A stretch of DNA of 64,000 nucleotides from an uncultured Oscillibacter sp. (GTDB lineage Bacteria; Bacillota; Clostridia; Oscillospirales; Oscillospiraceae). The stretch is taken from NCBI GenBank assembly GCA_910584995.1, contig CAJUDW010000007.1:1-64000 (forward strand), written 5' to 3'. Under the pieces are notes generated by a model, which was not told where the DNA came from, searched no databases, and was given only the letters and a program-made list of their open reading frames with translations. The position numbers and the translations under genes were made by a program. This document shows positions 8,182-16,725 of this stretch, one piece after another (position 1 is the first letter of the stretch; each line of letters starts with the position of its first letter).

Positions 8182-9155
8182 TGACCCCAGCATCCTCCAG
8201 GAACCGGAAAACCGAAATTGTCAACGGCCTTGGCGTTTGGCTGATCCTGATAGCACTCTTTCTGGTGCTGACCCTGGCAGTTGGCCCGGAGGTGTTTTTG
8301 GGGACAAACCTGGTAAACGTAATCCGGCAGATATGCGTAGTAGGCGTCATGGCCGTTGGGGCGACATTTGTGATTCTCTGCGGCGAGATTGACTTGAGCG
8401 CAGGGGCCATGGCGGCATTGTCAGGCTGCACGAGCGCGTATCTTATGGTCAATACCGGATTGGATGTTTGGGTTTCCGTCCTTTTGACGCTTCTGGCAGG
8501 CATGGCCGCCGGCGCCGTCATGGGGGCTGCGGTTACTTATCTTCGGGTGCAGTCCTTCATTGCGACCCTGGGCATGCAGTATGCTTTGACGGGTATTGTG
8601 CTGCTGATTACCAACGGAAGCCCCATCCTGAATCTCCCGAAGCCATATTTGATTATCGGCAGGGGGTATGTGCTGGATGTCATCCCGGTTCCCGCTATCA
8701 TTCTCTTTGTACTGGTTTTCCTGTCGGCTTTCGTGCTGAAGTACACAAAATTTGGCCGGGATGTGATGGCGGTTGGGGAAAACCATGCCGCCGCCCGCCT
8801 TTCCGGTATCAACGTTACCCAGACCAAGCTGATTGTCTTTGCCCTTGCCGGAGGGATCAGTGCCTTGAGCGGCATTATGCTGGCCTCCCGGCTTTCCTCC
8901 GGGCAGCCGAATGCGGCAGGGGATCTCTCCCTCCAAGCGCTGGCCGCTGTGTACGTAGGCGGCGGTACGGCAATGGCCGGGACCCAGAGCGGCGTGATTG
9001 GGACGCTGGCAGGGACTTTGATTATTGGCTTCATCAATAACGGGATGAACCTGCTGGAAATCAATTCCTATTACCAAAAGGTGGTGCTGGGTATCGTGAT
9101 CATTGCGGCAGTGGCGTTGGATACCTACCGGGCCCATGCGGCAAAGAAGGCGTAA
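8178..9155 (+). CDS. Ribose-type ABC transporter permease (RbsC-like)
   Basis: Hydrophobic membrane protein of 325 aa with about eight to ten predicted segments, of the BPD_transp_2 family (CUT2 sugar or nucleoside permeases). The cytoplasmic EAA-like loop region is seen around TKFGRDVMAVGENHAAARLSGI. The single permease subunit would form a homodimer with the double ATPase upstream. It is the last gene of the operon; no T-rich terminator follows directly, but several strong hairpins lie in the next 400 bases. Confidence 0.92.
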   Translation: MMTPASSRNRKTEIVNGLGVWLILIALFLVLTLAVGPEVFLGTNLVNVIRQICVVGVMAVGATFVILCGEIDLSAGAMAALSGCTSAYLMVNTGLDVWVSVLLTLLAGMAAGAVMGAAVTYLRVQSFIATLGMQYALTGIVLLITNGSPILNLPKPYLIIGRGYVLDVIPVPAIILFVLVFLSAFVLKYTKFGRDVMAVGENHAAARLSGINVTQTKLIVFALAGGISALSGIMLASRLSSGQPNAAGDLSLQALAAVYVGGGTAMAGTQSGVIGTLAGTLIIGFINNGMNLLEINSYYQKVVLGIVIIAAVALDTYRAHAAKKA

Positions 9156-9564
9156 AAGGCTGCGAATACGGGGATACCGGATATTCATGGGAACGCAGGC
9201 CACCCGCGTAAGCGGGTGGCCTGCGGCAATCTATCGAAAAAGCCCTCTGAGGGTTTTGCGCCCGCAGGGGGGGGAAATACGGTCCCATCGTGTTTCCCGC
9301 GGCGTGTACGCGGGAAAATCATTTTCTGCGAAATGGGCGTGGAATTGTGCGCCATAGGCAAACAACCGGGGCGCAGAGCGGGAGCCTACGCAAAGAGCGG
9401 CCTGCGGCTGTTTTTATAAGAGGATGCATTTTCTTTGATGGAATTTAATGGGAAACCGGGAACTGGCCGGAAAACCTTCCGGGGACCTTCGGGGTTCCCG
9501 GCCGTACATGCCCTTACCGGGATCGCCAAAGCCTCCGGCTAAACCGGAGGCTTTGGCTTTTCCC
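9156..9564. other. Hairpin-rich spacer between convergent operons
   Basis: No gene is visible. The stretch holds a 14-bp perfect stem with a GTAA loop (9194-9207 with 9212-9225), a 9-bp stem TTTCCCGCG/CGCGGGAAA (9293-9301 with 9309-9317), and a 13-bp stem CCAAAGCCTCCGG/CCGGAGGCTTTGG (9526-9538 with 9544-9556) followed on the plus strand by CTTTT. The last is a plausible terminator between the plus-strand ABC operon and the minus-strand sigma operon. Confidence 0.6.
9526..9560 (+). terminator. Candidate terminator between convergent operons
   Basis: A 13-bp perfect stem with loop CTAAA is followed by CTTTT. The T tract is short, so efficiency on the plus strand is uncertain. On the minus strand the hairpin lies nine bases beyond the stop of the anti-sigma-like gene but lacks a T tract. 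Confidence 0.5.
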
Positions 9565-10500
9565 TCAGGACGCTGTGCTGCTGTGACTTTCAAATCCTTC
9601 GAGGATGATGTTGTCAGGATCCATAGCCTCGCCGTCTTCAATGCCATCCACGTGGAACTGTACGTCGTCGGGGGACACCTGCCCCTCCGGTTCACTGTCC
9701 GGTCCCTCCGTATCCTGGAGGCCGTATTCTGCCAGGAAGGCCTCTGCGGCGGCAGGATCTGCCAGGCTTTCATCCAGAGGCAGGGTGAAGAGGGCATGGG
9801 GGCCTTCAAAATCTTCGGAGAAGGAGATGGAGCCGTCTGCCTGCACGGTAAAGGAATCGGCAGAGGGGGCGCCGCCCTCGTAGAAGGCCAGATACACCGT
9901 GCGATCCGCAAACATTTCCAGGTTCTGGACATCCAGCAGGTAATAGAACACGCCGTCAAGGGAGGCGCCTTGGGCGCTTGCGTCCAAAGTCCAGTTGTTT
10001 ACCCGCCAGGGTTCGTAACCGGATATAAGGGGGGTAAAGGTGTAGCGGATGAAATCAAAATCCTGCTGCTCCAGGGGGGTGCCGTCCAGCCGCTGCAAGG
10101 CCAGTACGGCGTAGGTGCGGGAGGTGTCCGTGTTCCCCAGCACGTCCAGATCCTCGCCGGAGGCGGCGCCCAGCAGCGTTACCATAAAGTCTCCGGTCTC
10201 CACGGTTTCGTTGACAATCAAGGCGTCCTCATCCTCAAAGGCACGGGCCAGCAGGGGCTGGTCAAACAGATCCTCCGCCGCCTGGGACGGGGACAGCCAC
10301 AGGGTGGCCGCCGAGACGGAGATTGCCAGCAGGGCAACAGCGGCGGCAGTGAGAAGCGCCATTTTTTTCATCTTTCCAAAGGTCATGGTCTTATTCTCCT
10401 TTTCAGCTTTCCGGGCACGCAGCAGCGCGGCTGTCCGCTCCTGAAAATCGGCGGAAAAGGAAATTTCGTCAAAAACCTTGCGGTAGGTTTTCCGGTCCAT
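9565..10500 (-). CDS. Putative membrane anti-sigma factor
   Basis: Protein of 311 aa with a short basic/acidic cytoplasmic N-terminus (about 1-45), one membrane segment (about 46-68, KMALLTAAAVALLAISVSAA) and a long acidic extracytoplasmic domain I do not recognise. This plan and its position one base after an ECF sigma gene are those of single-pass anti-sigma factors such as the DUF4179 type in Firmicutes. It would hold the sigma factor at the membrane until an envelope signal is sensed outside. No zinc-binding HxxxCxxC motif is present. The ATG at 10500 is the only well-placed start. Confidence 0.65.
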   Translation of the reverse strand: MDRKTYRKVFDEISFSADFQERTAALLRARKAEKENKTMTFGKMKKMALLTAAAVALLAISVSAATLWLSPSQAAEDLFDQPLLARAFEDEDALIVNETVETGDFMVTLLGAASGEDLDVLGNTDTSRTYAVLALQRLDGTPLEQQDFDFIRYTFTPLISGYEPWRVNNWTLDASAQGASLDGVFYYLLDVQNLEMFADRTVYLAFYEGGAPSADSFTVQADGSISFSEDFEGPHALFTLPLDESLADPAAAEAFLAEYGLQDTEGPDSEPEGQVSPDDVQFHVDGIEDGEAMDPDNIILEGFESHSSTAS

Positions 10501-10501
10501 A

Positions 10502-10972
10502 TCAGACTTCCTCCTTCAGCATCTGCCGCAACCGTTCCCGGCCGCGGGCCAGGCGGGTCCCCACCGTGGCGGTGGGCACGCCCAGCGTTTTCGCAATTTC
10601 TTTCATGGAATAGCCCTCATAGTAGTAGAGGTGGATCACAGCGGCGTATTTGTCCGGCAGGGCCTGGACGGAGGCAAGCAGGGAGCCGTCCTCCTCCGGC
10701 GCCGCCGGCAGGACGGCTTCCTCCAGGGGCAGGTTCCGGTACTCCGCAGCTTTGCGGATATCGGCGGCCCGGTGGAGGGTGGCCCGGATCAGCCAGGCTT
10801 TTTCGTGCCCGGGGTTCCGGAATCGGGGGGCCTTTGCCAGCAGCGTCAGAAAAACCTCCTGTACGGCGTCCTCCGCATCGGCGGGGGACAGCCTGCTGGC
10901 GGCCAGACGCAGCAGCGACGGGCTGTACTGTTCCACAATCCGCTGGATTTCATCGGTACCAAATGAATCCAC
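10502..10972 (-). CDS. ECF-type RNA polymerase sigma factor
   Basis: Sigma-70 family protein of 156 aa with region 2 (IVEQYSPSLLRLAASRLSPADAEDAVQEVFLTLL) and region 4 (LPDKYAAVIHLYYYEGYSMKEIAKTLGVPTATVGTRLARGRERL). I place the start at the GTG at 10972 because AAGGAG lies seven bases upstream; the longer frame to 11032 adds Pro/Ala/Gly-rich sequence without a ribosome site. The gene sits one base upstream of its presumed anti-sigma partner. An ECF-like promoter candidate lies upstream, so it may activate its own operon. Confidence 0.88.
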   Translation of the reverse strand: MDSFGTDEIQRIVEQYSPSLLRLAASRLSPADAEDAVQEVFLTLLAKAPRFRNPGHEKAWLIRATLHRAADIRKAAEYRNLPLEEAVLPAAPEEDGSLLASVQALPDKYAAVIHLYYYEGYSMKEIAKTLGVPTATVGTRLARGRERLRQMLKEEV

Positions 10973-11051
10973 GATCTCACTCCTTCTGCCAGTGTGGGCG
11001 GGTCCCGCCGGCGGGGCCCGGGCCGCCGTCATTTGGGCGGCTCGTCTATAA

Positions 11052-11078
11052 CACGAATGGGAGGCGGGAAATTTTTCA
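11052..11078 (-). promoter_or_regulatory. Candidate ECF-type promoter of the sigma/anti-sigma pair
   Basis: Read on the minus strand, TGAAAAATTT (11078 to 11069) and CGTG (11055 to 11052) resemble the TGAAAC...CGTC pattern of many Firmicutes ECF promoters, with 17 bases between TGAAAA and CGTG. This would make the sigma gene autoregulated. The match is imperfect. Confidence 0.35.
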
Positions 11079-11087
11079 CGGCAGCGG

Positions 11088-11127
11088 AAAAAGAGGAAAC
11101 CGCCATCCGGGCCGGTGACGGTTTCCT
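11088..11127 (-). terminator. Terminator of the sigma/serpin operon
   Basis: On the minus strand AGGAAACCG (11127-11119) pairs with CGGTTTCCT (11102-11094) and is followed by CTTTTT (11093-11088). It lies downstream of the serpin stop at 11236 and upstream of the next sigma gene, so it separates the two minus-strand operons. Confidence 0.65.
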
Positions 11128-11235
11128 GGGAAATGACTGCCTGCCGCAGCGCCCCTTTTTACCTTAAGCGGGTGAGGGGATATCTGCTGCCGGAACCTTT
11201 CCCGCCCCGTTTGCTGCGTTTTCCCGGGGATACGC

Positions 11236-12693
11236 TTACGGCTGGTTCACAATCCCCACAAAGAGGGGCAGGTGGCCGGCGCTGCTGGAAACGGCGAAGA
11301 GGAAGGGCCGGTCCAGGGTGAAGTCAATTTCCTCATCGTCCATGGGCCCTCCCATACCCGCATCGGCCATTACGGTGAAAGCCGCCGCCTCGCAGCCCTC
11401 CTCGTCTACCGTTACCCGGGCCGTATGCTGTGCCTGGGAGAGGTAAATTCCGCTGATATCCTCCGTCAGGGGGGAGAAGTCCGATATACCGGGGTCAAGC
11501 ACGCCGGTAACGCCCAGGGCTGCCAGCTTCTCCCGCAGATCCATGTCTGATGCCGCGTCAAATTTGGGGAGGGACAGGTTCACTGTAGAGATTTTCCAGT
11601 TTTCCCCTTCCCTTTCCTCGTCCACGCCGCTTAAAAGAACGTCCATCACCTGGGGATCCCCTAAAAGATCCTCCGGGCTGGCGCCCTCCTCCGGCAGGAA
11701 AAACCACATTGTGCCCATCCCTGAAAACCCCTTCGGCACGGCGGAGAAGTGATCCCCCCAGACGTAGGTGTTGACGGTATCGTGCATGAAATCTGCCGTC
11801 ACATCCCCGCCGGGGGCGTGGAAGAGATCCGGTGCGGTATTCTCCACGGGAAATTGATTTACCCATGTGTCCCGGAAATAGAGGGTGTTCGCCAGGGCCA
11901 GGACGGTTTCCGGCGGCATGGACAGGCCCGCCGACTGTTCCTGCAGGAGCCCGCCGGTCTGCCGGTTGATCCAGTCCCGGAGGGCCTGGTCAAAAGCCGC
12001 CGACCCCATTTCCCCGCGGAAGGAGGAGGCGCAGTAGTCCCGGGCCAGGATGTCCACAGTGGGCTGCACAAAGGGGATGTCCCGGTTCATCCAGAGGGAG
12101 TTGGCAGGGATGACGGCGGTCACGCCGTCGTCCTGATAGATGCCGTGAAAGACCCGCACGGCCATGTCCCGCAGGGCCTCTATATCCCCGATGCCCAGGA
12201 GATCCAAAATCTGCTCCCGGCTGTTTCCGCCGGTGGTTTCCGCCAGCATGGAAAGGGCCAGATAGAAACTCACCGGGGAGCAAATCCGGTTTTCCTCCCC
12301 GCCGCCGGAGAGGAGGGGGGCCATGGCGCGGCTGAAAAAGCCGTTCAGCTGGCCCTGGCAGCCTTCCAGACTGTCCATACGGTATTCCTGATCCTGCCAA
12401 TAGGCGTCGCTGGCCGCCGAATAACGCTCATGGTCAAAATCCCCGTTGGGCTGATAATAGTTTTCCGAAATAGGGCGGGGGGCCTGTTCCGGGTAGGCCG
12501 CCGCCGCCAGCAGGTAGGGGGACGCTTTGCCGCCCCCTCCCCCGGGCCAGAGGGCCGTTACCGCCACCGCAATGGCCGCCGCCGCGGCGGCCAGGGGGAT
12601 CCAGAGGGGCCGCCTCCGTTTCCCGGGTACCGCGGCCTCTACTAAATCGTCCCGCACCTCCGTCACGCCGTTGTACAGATCCTCCCGGTTCAT
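11236..12693 (-). CDS. Membrane-anchored serpin with anti-sigma-like N-terminus
   Basis: Protein of 485 aa. Residues 1-28 are a short charged cytoplasmic tail, about 30-49 a membrane segment (LWIPLAAAAAAIAVAVTALW), then a spacer and a full serpin fold (about 110-485). Serpin landmarks include LALSMLAETTGGNSREQI, the DWINRQTGGLL helix, LALANTLYFRDTWVNQF, LSLPKF, the hinge EEGCEAAAFTV and the closing DRPFLFAVSS. The small-residue hinge suggests an inhibitory serpin; Cys at P14 is unusual, and the P1 residue cannot be fixed because the loop is longer than in alpha-1-antitrypsin. Its ATG overlaps the sigma-factor stop (ATGA), the position normally held by an anti-sigma gene. Confidence 0.88.
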   Translation of the reverse strand: MNREDLYNGVTEVRDDLVEAAVPGKRRRPLWIPLAAAAAAIAVAVTALWPGGGGGKASPYLLAAAAYPEQAPRPISENYYQPNGDFDHERYSAASDAYWQDQEYRMDSLEGCQGQLNGFFSRAMAPLLSGGGEENRICSPVSFYLALSMLAETTGGNSREQILDLLGIGDIEALRDMAVRVFHGIYQDDGVTAVIPANSLWMNRDIPFVQPTVDILARDYCASSFRGEMGSAAFDQALRDWINRQTGGLLQEQSAGLSMPPETVLALANTLYFRDTWVNQFPVENTAPDLFHAPGGDVTADFMHDTVNTYVWGDHFSAVPKGFSGMGTMWFFLPEEGASPEDLLGDPQVMDVLLSGVDEEREGENWKISTVNLSLPKFDAASDMDLREKLAALGVTGVLDPGISDFSPLTEDISGIYLSQAQHTARVTVDEEGCEAAAFTVMADAGMGGPMDDEEIDFTLDRPFLFAVSSSAGHLPLFVGIVNQP

Positions 12694-13247
12694 ACATCTA
12701 CCCCTTTCGATTCCAGCATGGTTCGCAGCAGCCCCCGCAGGCGGAAAAGCCGCTGGGAGGCCTGGTTGGGGGTGAGGCCCGCCTCCCGGGCCAGATCCTG
12801 CACCGCCTCGCCGTACCAGTACCGCCGGAGGAAGAGGTCCCGCTCCTCCCGGGGGAGGGCGTCCAGCCAGCTGCTGAGAAGCGCTCCCAGTTCCCGGCGT
12901 TCCAGTTCCGCTTCCACATCCGCCCGGCCGGGGACGCACTCCTCCAGTTCCGAAAGCATTGCCTCCAGCCCCGCGTACCGCTTTTGCGCGTGGTTGGCCC
13001 GGTAACGGCTGATGGAGAGGTTCCGGATAATCCGGCCCAGATAGGCGCCCAGTGTCCGGGGCCGTTCCGGGGGGATGGTGTTCCAGGCGGCGAGGTAGGT
13101 GTCGTTGACGCACTCCTCCGCGTCCTCCGGTATGGCCAGGATGTTCCGGGCCGTCCGGCGGCACTGCCTGCCGTATTTGCGGTCTGTCTGGCGGATGGCC
13201 TCCTGGTCCCGGTTAAAGTATAAGCGGATAATGCCCTGATCCTCCAT
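12690..13247 (-). CDS. ECF-type RNA polymerase sigma factor paired with the serpin
   Basis: Sigma-70 family protein of 185 aa. Region 2 is seen in RNILAIPEDAEECVNDTYLAAWNTIPPERP and LGRIIRNLSISRYR; region 4 in LPREERDLFLRRYWYGEAVQDLAREAGLTPNQASQRLFRLRGLL. The sequence is of the Clostridia group often followed by a membrane protein. The stop overlaps the serpin start by ATGA, which implies translational coupling and a stoichiometric partnership. It is distinct in sequence from the other sigma factor at 10502-10972. Confidence 0.9.
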   Translation of the reverse strand: MEDQGIIRLYFNRDQEAIRQTDRKYGRQCRRTARNILAIPEDAEECVNDTYLAAWNTIPPERPRTLGAYLGRIIRNLSISRYRANHAQKRYAGLEAMLSELEECVPGRADVEAELERRELGALLSSWLDALPREERDLFLRRYWYGEAVQDLAREAGLTPNQASQRLFRLRGLLRTMLESKGVDV

Positions 13248-13343
13248 GGCGATGGCCTCCTCTCTTACTGATTCTGACGCAATGGGCGGGGAGATCTTGG
13301 GGAAAACCGAAAAAAATTTGTCAGAAGGGCTTGTGACCCTGTG

Positions 13344-15179
13344 TCAATCCTGTTCCCGGGTTTCCAGATAGTCCCGGATGGCCGCCAGGAAGGGCTCCCC
13401 GTACCGGGCGGCCTTTACCGCGCCCACGCCGGAGACGGCCAGGAACGCCTCCTCCGTGACGGGGGCCTTACAGGCCATGTCCCGCAGGGAGGCGTTGGAG
13501 AACACCACGTAGACGGGCACACCCTCCTTCTGGGCCAGCCGGGCCCGGACGGCCCGGAGCACCTGGAACAGCACCCCGTCCTCCTCCAGTTCCGGCCCCG
13601 CCTGGGGGATGCCGGGGGCGGGGGAGTCCCGCCGGAGGGCCATCTCTACCCGCTCCCCCCGGTACAGCACCTCCCCGGCCCGGCCTGTCAGGCGGAGGGC
13701 GCCGTAGCGGGGATCCGTTGTGAGGAAGCCCGCCTCCTCCAAGCGCTCTATATAAGCGGAGACCTGGGGCTGGGAGATCCGGGAGAGGAGGCCATAGGTG
13801 GAGAGGCTGTCCAGGCCCAGATCCAGGAGGCGTTTGTTTTTGGCCCCACGCAGGACCTGGATCACCAACGTGGCCCCCACGCTGTAGCCCAGCCTGTCCT
13901 GCATCCGCTTCACGCAGGAGAGGATCATCTGGGCCTGGATGGTGATGTCCTCCACGGAAGTTTCGCTGCGGCAGCTGCCGCAGTTCCCGCACCGATCCGG
14001 CGGCTCCTGGCCGAAGTAGCGGAGGATATAGGCCCGGAAGCAGCCGGTTGTTTTGCAGTAGCCGGCCATGGCCTCCAGGCGGCGGTAGTCCTGACGGCGG
14101 ACCTCCGCCCGGGCGGTTTCGTCCATTGCCTCGTTTTCCTCGCCGTTTTCAATGAGGAATTTGGCGGTGGCCACATCCCGGGGGGAGTAGAGGAGGATGC
14201 ACTCCGCCGGTTCCCCGTCCCGTCCGGCCCGGCCCGCCTCCTGGTAATAGGCCTCCAGGCTTTTGGGCATGTTGAAATGGATGACAAAGCCTACGTTGGA
14301 TTTGTCGATCCCCATGCCGAAGGCGTTGGTAGCCGCCATAACGGATACCCTGTCGAACCGGAAGGCCTCCTGGCTCTCCATCCGCTCCTGGTCGGTAAGG
14401 CCCGCGTGATAGCAGGCGGCGGGGATGCCCGCCTCCTGAAGGCGGCGGCAGACCTCCTCTGTCTTGGCCCGGGTGGCGCAGTAGACGATGCCGCTGCGGC
14501 CCCGCTGCTTCCGGACCAGGGCGAGGAGGGCGGCCAGCTTGTCCTTGGGCCGCTGGACGTCGAAATAGAGGTTGGGCCGGTCGAAGCCGGTCACCTGCAC
14601 AAAGGGATCCCGCAGTTCCAGCAGACGGGCGACGTCCCGGCGGACGTCTTCCGTGGCGGTGGCGGTGAAGGCCGCCACCACGGGACGCTGGGGCAGGGCC
14701 TCCAGGAAGCGGGGGATCCGCAGGTAGCTGGGGCGGAAGTCCTGGCCCCACTGGGAGATGCAGTGGGCCTCATCCACCGCCGCCAGGGAGATCCTGCGGT
14801 TTTCAATCAGCTGGAGGAACCGCTCGTTTTCCAGCCTCTCCGGGGCCACATAGAGGAGTTTGCACTGGCCCTGGCGTACCCGCCGGCAGGCCTCCCGGTA
14901 GGACTCCGTATCCAGGGAACTGTTGAGGCAGGCCGCCGGGACCCCGGCGGCCTCCAGGGCGGAGACCTGATCCTTCATCAGGGAGATCAGGGGGGAGATC
15001 ACCAGGGTCAGTCCCGGCAGCAGCAGGGAGGGCACCTGGTAGCAGATGGATTTCCCGCCGCCGGTGGGCATGATGCCCAGGGTATCCCGTCCGCTGAGGA
15101 TGCTGTCGATGAGGGCCTCCTGGCCGGGGCGGAAGCGGTCGTGGCCGAAGTATTTTTTATTAACGGTATATTTGTCCAT
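13344..15179 (-). CDS. recQ: ATP-dependent DNA helicase RecQ
   Basis: RecQ of 611 aa, the usual bacterial length. Walker A is MPTGGGKS (38-44), the DEAH box AVDEAHCISQWGQ is near 136-139, and the zinc cysteines are seen in CGNCGSC with a preceding Cys in TTGCFRAYI. A winged-helix RQC region follows, and the C-terminus carries an HRDC domain (FSNASLRDMACKAPVTEEAFLAVSGVGAVKAARYGEPF). It unwinds 3'-5' during recombination repair. It is transcribed away from ddl. Downstream lies the sigma/serpin pair on the same strand. Confidence 0.95.
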   Translation of the reverse strand: MDKYTVNKKYFGHDRFRPGQEALIDSILSGRDTLGIMPTGGGKSICYQVPSLLLPGLTLVISPLISLMKDQVSALEAAGVPAACLNSSLDTESYREACRRVRQGQCKLLYVAPERLENERFLQLIENRRISLAAVDEAHCISQWGQDFRPSYLRIPRFLEALPQRPVVAAFTATATEDVRRDVARLLELRDPFVQVTGFDRPNLYFDVQRPKDKLAALLALVRKQRGRSGIVYCATRAKTEEVCRRLQEAGIPAACYHAGLTDQERMESQEAFRFDRVSVMAATNAFGMGIDKSNVGFVIHFNMPKSLEAYYQEAGRAGRDGEPAECILLYSPRDVATAKFLIENGEENEAMDETARAEVRRQDYRRLEAMAGYCKTTGCFRAYILRYFGQEPPDRCGNCGSCRSETSVEDITIQAQMILSCVKRMQDRLGYSVGATLVIQVLRGAKNKRLLDLGLDSLSTYGLLSRISQPQVSAYIERLEEAGFLTTDPRYGALRLTGRAGEVLYRGERVEMALRRDSPAPGIPQAGPELEEDGVLFQVLRAVRARLAQKEGVPVYVVFSNASLRDMACKAPVTEEAFLAVSGVGAVKAARYGEPFLAAIRDYLETREQD

Positions 15180-15666
15180 GGCAGGGCTCCTGTTACATCG
15201 GGTGGGTGTGTTGAAAACAGCAGGTTCATGCTATCCAATAGTTTGGCCGGCGGCCCGGCCGCGCGTAAAACCTGCGGCGGCTGGACGGTAAAGGCCGGAT
15301 GCACCCATTATAAGCGGCCGTCGGAAAATGTCAAACCGGGGGATGGTTTTCCGGGCCTTTTCCCGGCTTTTGGGAGAAAGTCCGGGGGAGCGGGCCTTGG
15401 AGACTGTGGAATATTGCAGTTGTATTCAGATCCAAGTTGTGCTAAACTAGGGGATACTATAATAGGATAGTCAATAAGCTGGAATAAAAGCAAAATTTTT
15501 TCAGCAGGGAAGACCGCTGCATCCGGTTTGCCGTGCTTCACGATCCGGCGGGCCTGGGCTTTGTGCACCGGCGCACCGCGGATACGGCGGCTGGATGCCG
15601 GCGGTATCAAGATACATCGTACCCGGCGGAGGCCAGCCTGCCCCGCCGGATGGAAAGGACGCCATC
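15180..15666. other. Divergent spacer between recQ and ddl
   Basis: No gene is supported in this 487-base spacer. It should hold the recQ promoter on the minus strand, which I could not identify, and the promoter of the ddl-murF operon, for which a candidate lies at 15437-15463. Confidence 0.5.
15437..15463 (+). promoter_or_regulatory. Candidate promoter for ddl-murF operon
   Basis: A perfect TATAAT at 15458-15463 is preceded by TTGTGC at 15437-15442, but the spacer is only 15 bases. The AT-rich setting in an otherwise GC-rich region supports a promoter here; the -35 assignment is weak. Confidence 0.35.
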
Positions 15667-16722
15667 ATGAAAATTGTGGTTTTGGCCGGGGGCCTCTCCC
15701 CGGAGCGGGTCGTGTCCCTGGCTACGGGGGCCAACGTCTGCCGCGCACTGCGGAAGCTGGGGCACCGGGCCGTTTTCGTGGATATGTTCCTGGGGATTGA
15801 GGAGCCTCCCGCGGATTTGAAGACGCTTTTTGACGCGCCGGACGGCCTCTGCGGCAGCGGGGAAATCGCTGCCGCAGCCCCGGATCTGGCGGCGGTGCGG
15901 GCCTCCCGCCGGGATCAGGGCCCCAGCCGGTTTGGCCCCGGCGTGCTGGAACTGTGCGCCCTGGCGGACATTGTTTTCCTGGGCCTCCACGGGGAGGACG
16001 GGGAGGACGGCCGGATCCAGGCGGCCTTTGACCTGTTGGGCATCCGCTACACCGGCAGCGGGTATCTGGCCTCCGGCATGGCCATGGACAAGACGGCGGC
16101 CAAGTCTGTCATGATCGCATCCGGCATCCCGACGCCGGAGTGGAAGGTTTTGGACTACCGGCCGGAGGAGGCGGGCCGTCTGGCGGAGGAACTGCCTGTG
16201 CCCTGTGTGGTGAAGGCGGCCCGGGGCGGGTCCTCCCTGGGCGTCTGCCTTCCGGAGGATCGGGAGTCCCTCCGGAAAGCGCTGGAGGAACTGCCTGCCT
16301 ACGGCGGAAAGATCTTCTGGGAGGAACGGGTTTACGGCCGGGAACTGACGGTGCCCGTCCTGGGGGACAGGGCCCTGCCGCCGGTTGAGATCCTTCCCGC
16401 CGGGAAGGAGTTTGACTATGCCGCCAAATACCAGGCCGGAGGCGCCCGGGAGATCTGCCCTGCGGATATCACGGAGGCGGAACGGGCGCTGCTGGCGGAT
16501 TTGGCCCTGCGGCTGCACCATGCCCTGGGGCTGGAGGTCTACTCCCGGACAGATTTCATCCTGGACGGGGATGGCAGGCCCTGGTGCCTGGAGGTCAATT
16601 CCCTGCCGGGGATGACCGCCGGGAGCCTGATCCCTAAGGCAGCGGGAGCTGTGGGGATGTCTTATGAGGCGCTGTGCGAAGAGGTCGTGCAGTTGTCCTA
16701 TGATTTAAAGAGGAGAGATTGA
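15667..16722 (+). CDS. ddl: D-alanine--D-alanine ligase
   Basis: ATP-grasp ligase of 351 aa that makes the D-Ala-D-Ala dipeptide for peptidoglycan. The N-terminal GGLSPERVVSLATG, the FLGLHGEDGEDGRIQ substrate loop, MAMDKTAAK, VVKAARGGSSLGV and the metal-binding C-terminus WCLEVNSLPGMTAGSLIP are all present. The ATG at 15667 follows GGAAAGGAC; the longer frame to 15595 has no ribosome site. It is followed four bases later by murF, which uses its product. Confidence 0.92.
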   Translation: MKIVVLAGGLSPERVVSLATGANVCRALRKLGHRAVFVDMFLGIEEPPADLKTLFDAPDGLCGSGEIAAAAPDLAAVRASRRDQGPSRFGPGVLELCALADIVFLGLHGEDGEDGRIQAAFDLLGIRYTGSGYLASGMAMDKTAAKSVMIASGIPTPEWKVLDYRPEEAGRLAEELPVPCVVKAARGGSSLGVCLPEDRESLRKALEELPAYGGKIFWEERVYGRELTVPVLGDRALPPVEILPAGKEFDYAAKYQAGGAREICPADITEAERALLADLALRLHHALGLEVYSRTDFILDGDGRPWCLEVNSLPGMTAGSLIPKAAGAVGMSYEALCEEVVQLSYDLKRRD

Positions 16723-16725
16723 TCG

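Noticed and set aside
9448..11118. Long plus-strand frame of 556 codons
   Set aside because: It is antisense to the anti-sigma-like and sigma genes, low in complexity and without family similarity; a GC-rich coding shadow.
12691..13164. N-terminal extension of the serpin frame to 13164
   Set aside because: The extension is a shadow of the upstream sigma gene; the ATG at 12693 has a ribosome site and an ATGA overlap.
13341..15470. Plus-strand frame of 709 codons opposite recQ
   Set aside because: RecQ on the minus strand is complete and unmistakable; the antisense frame has no domain.
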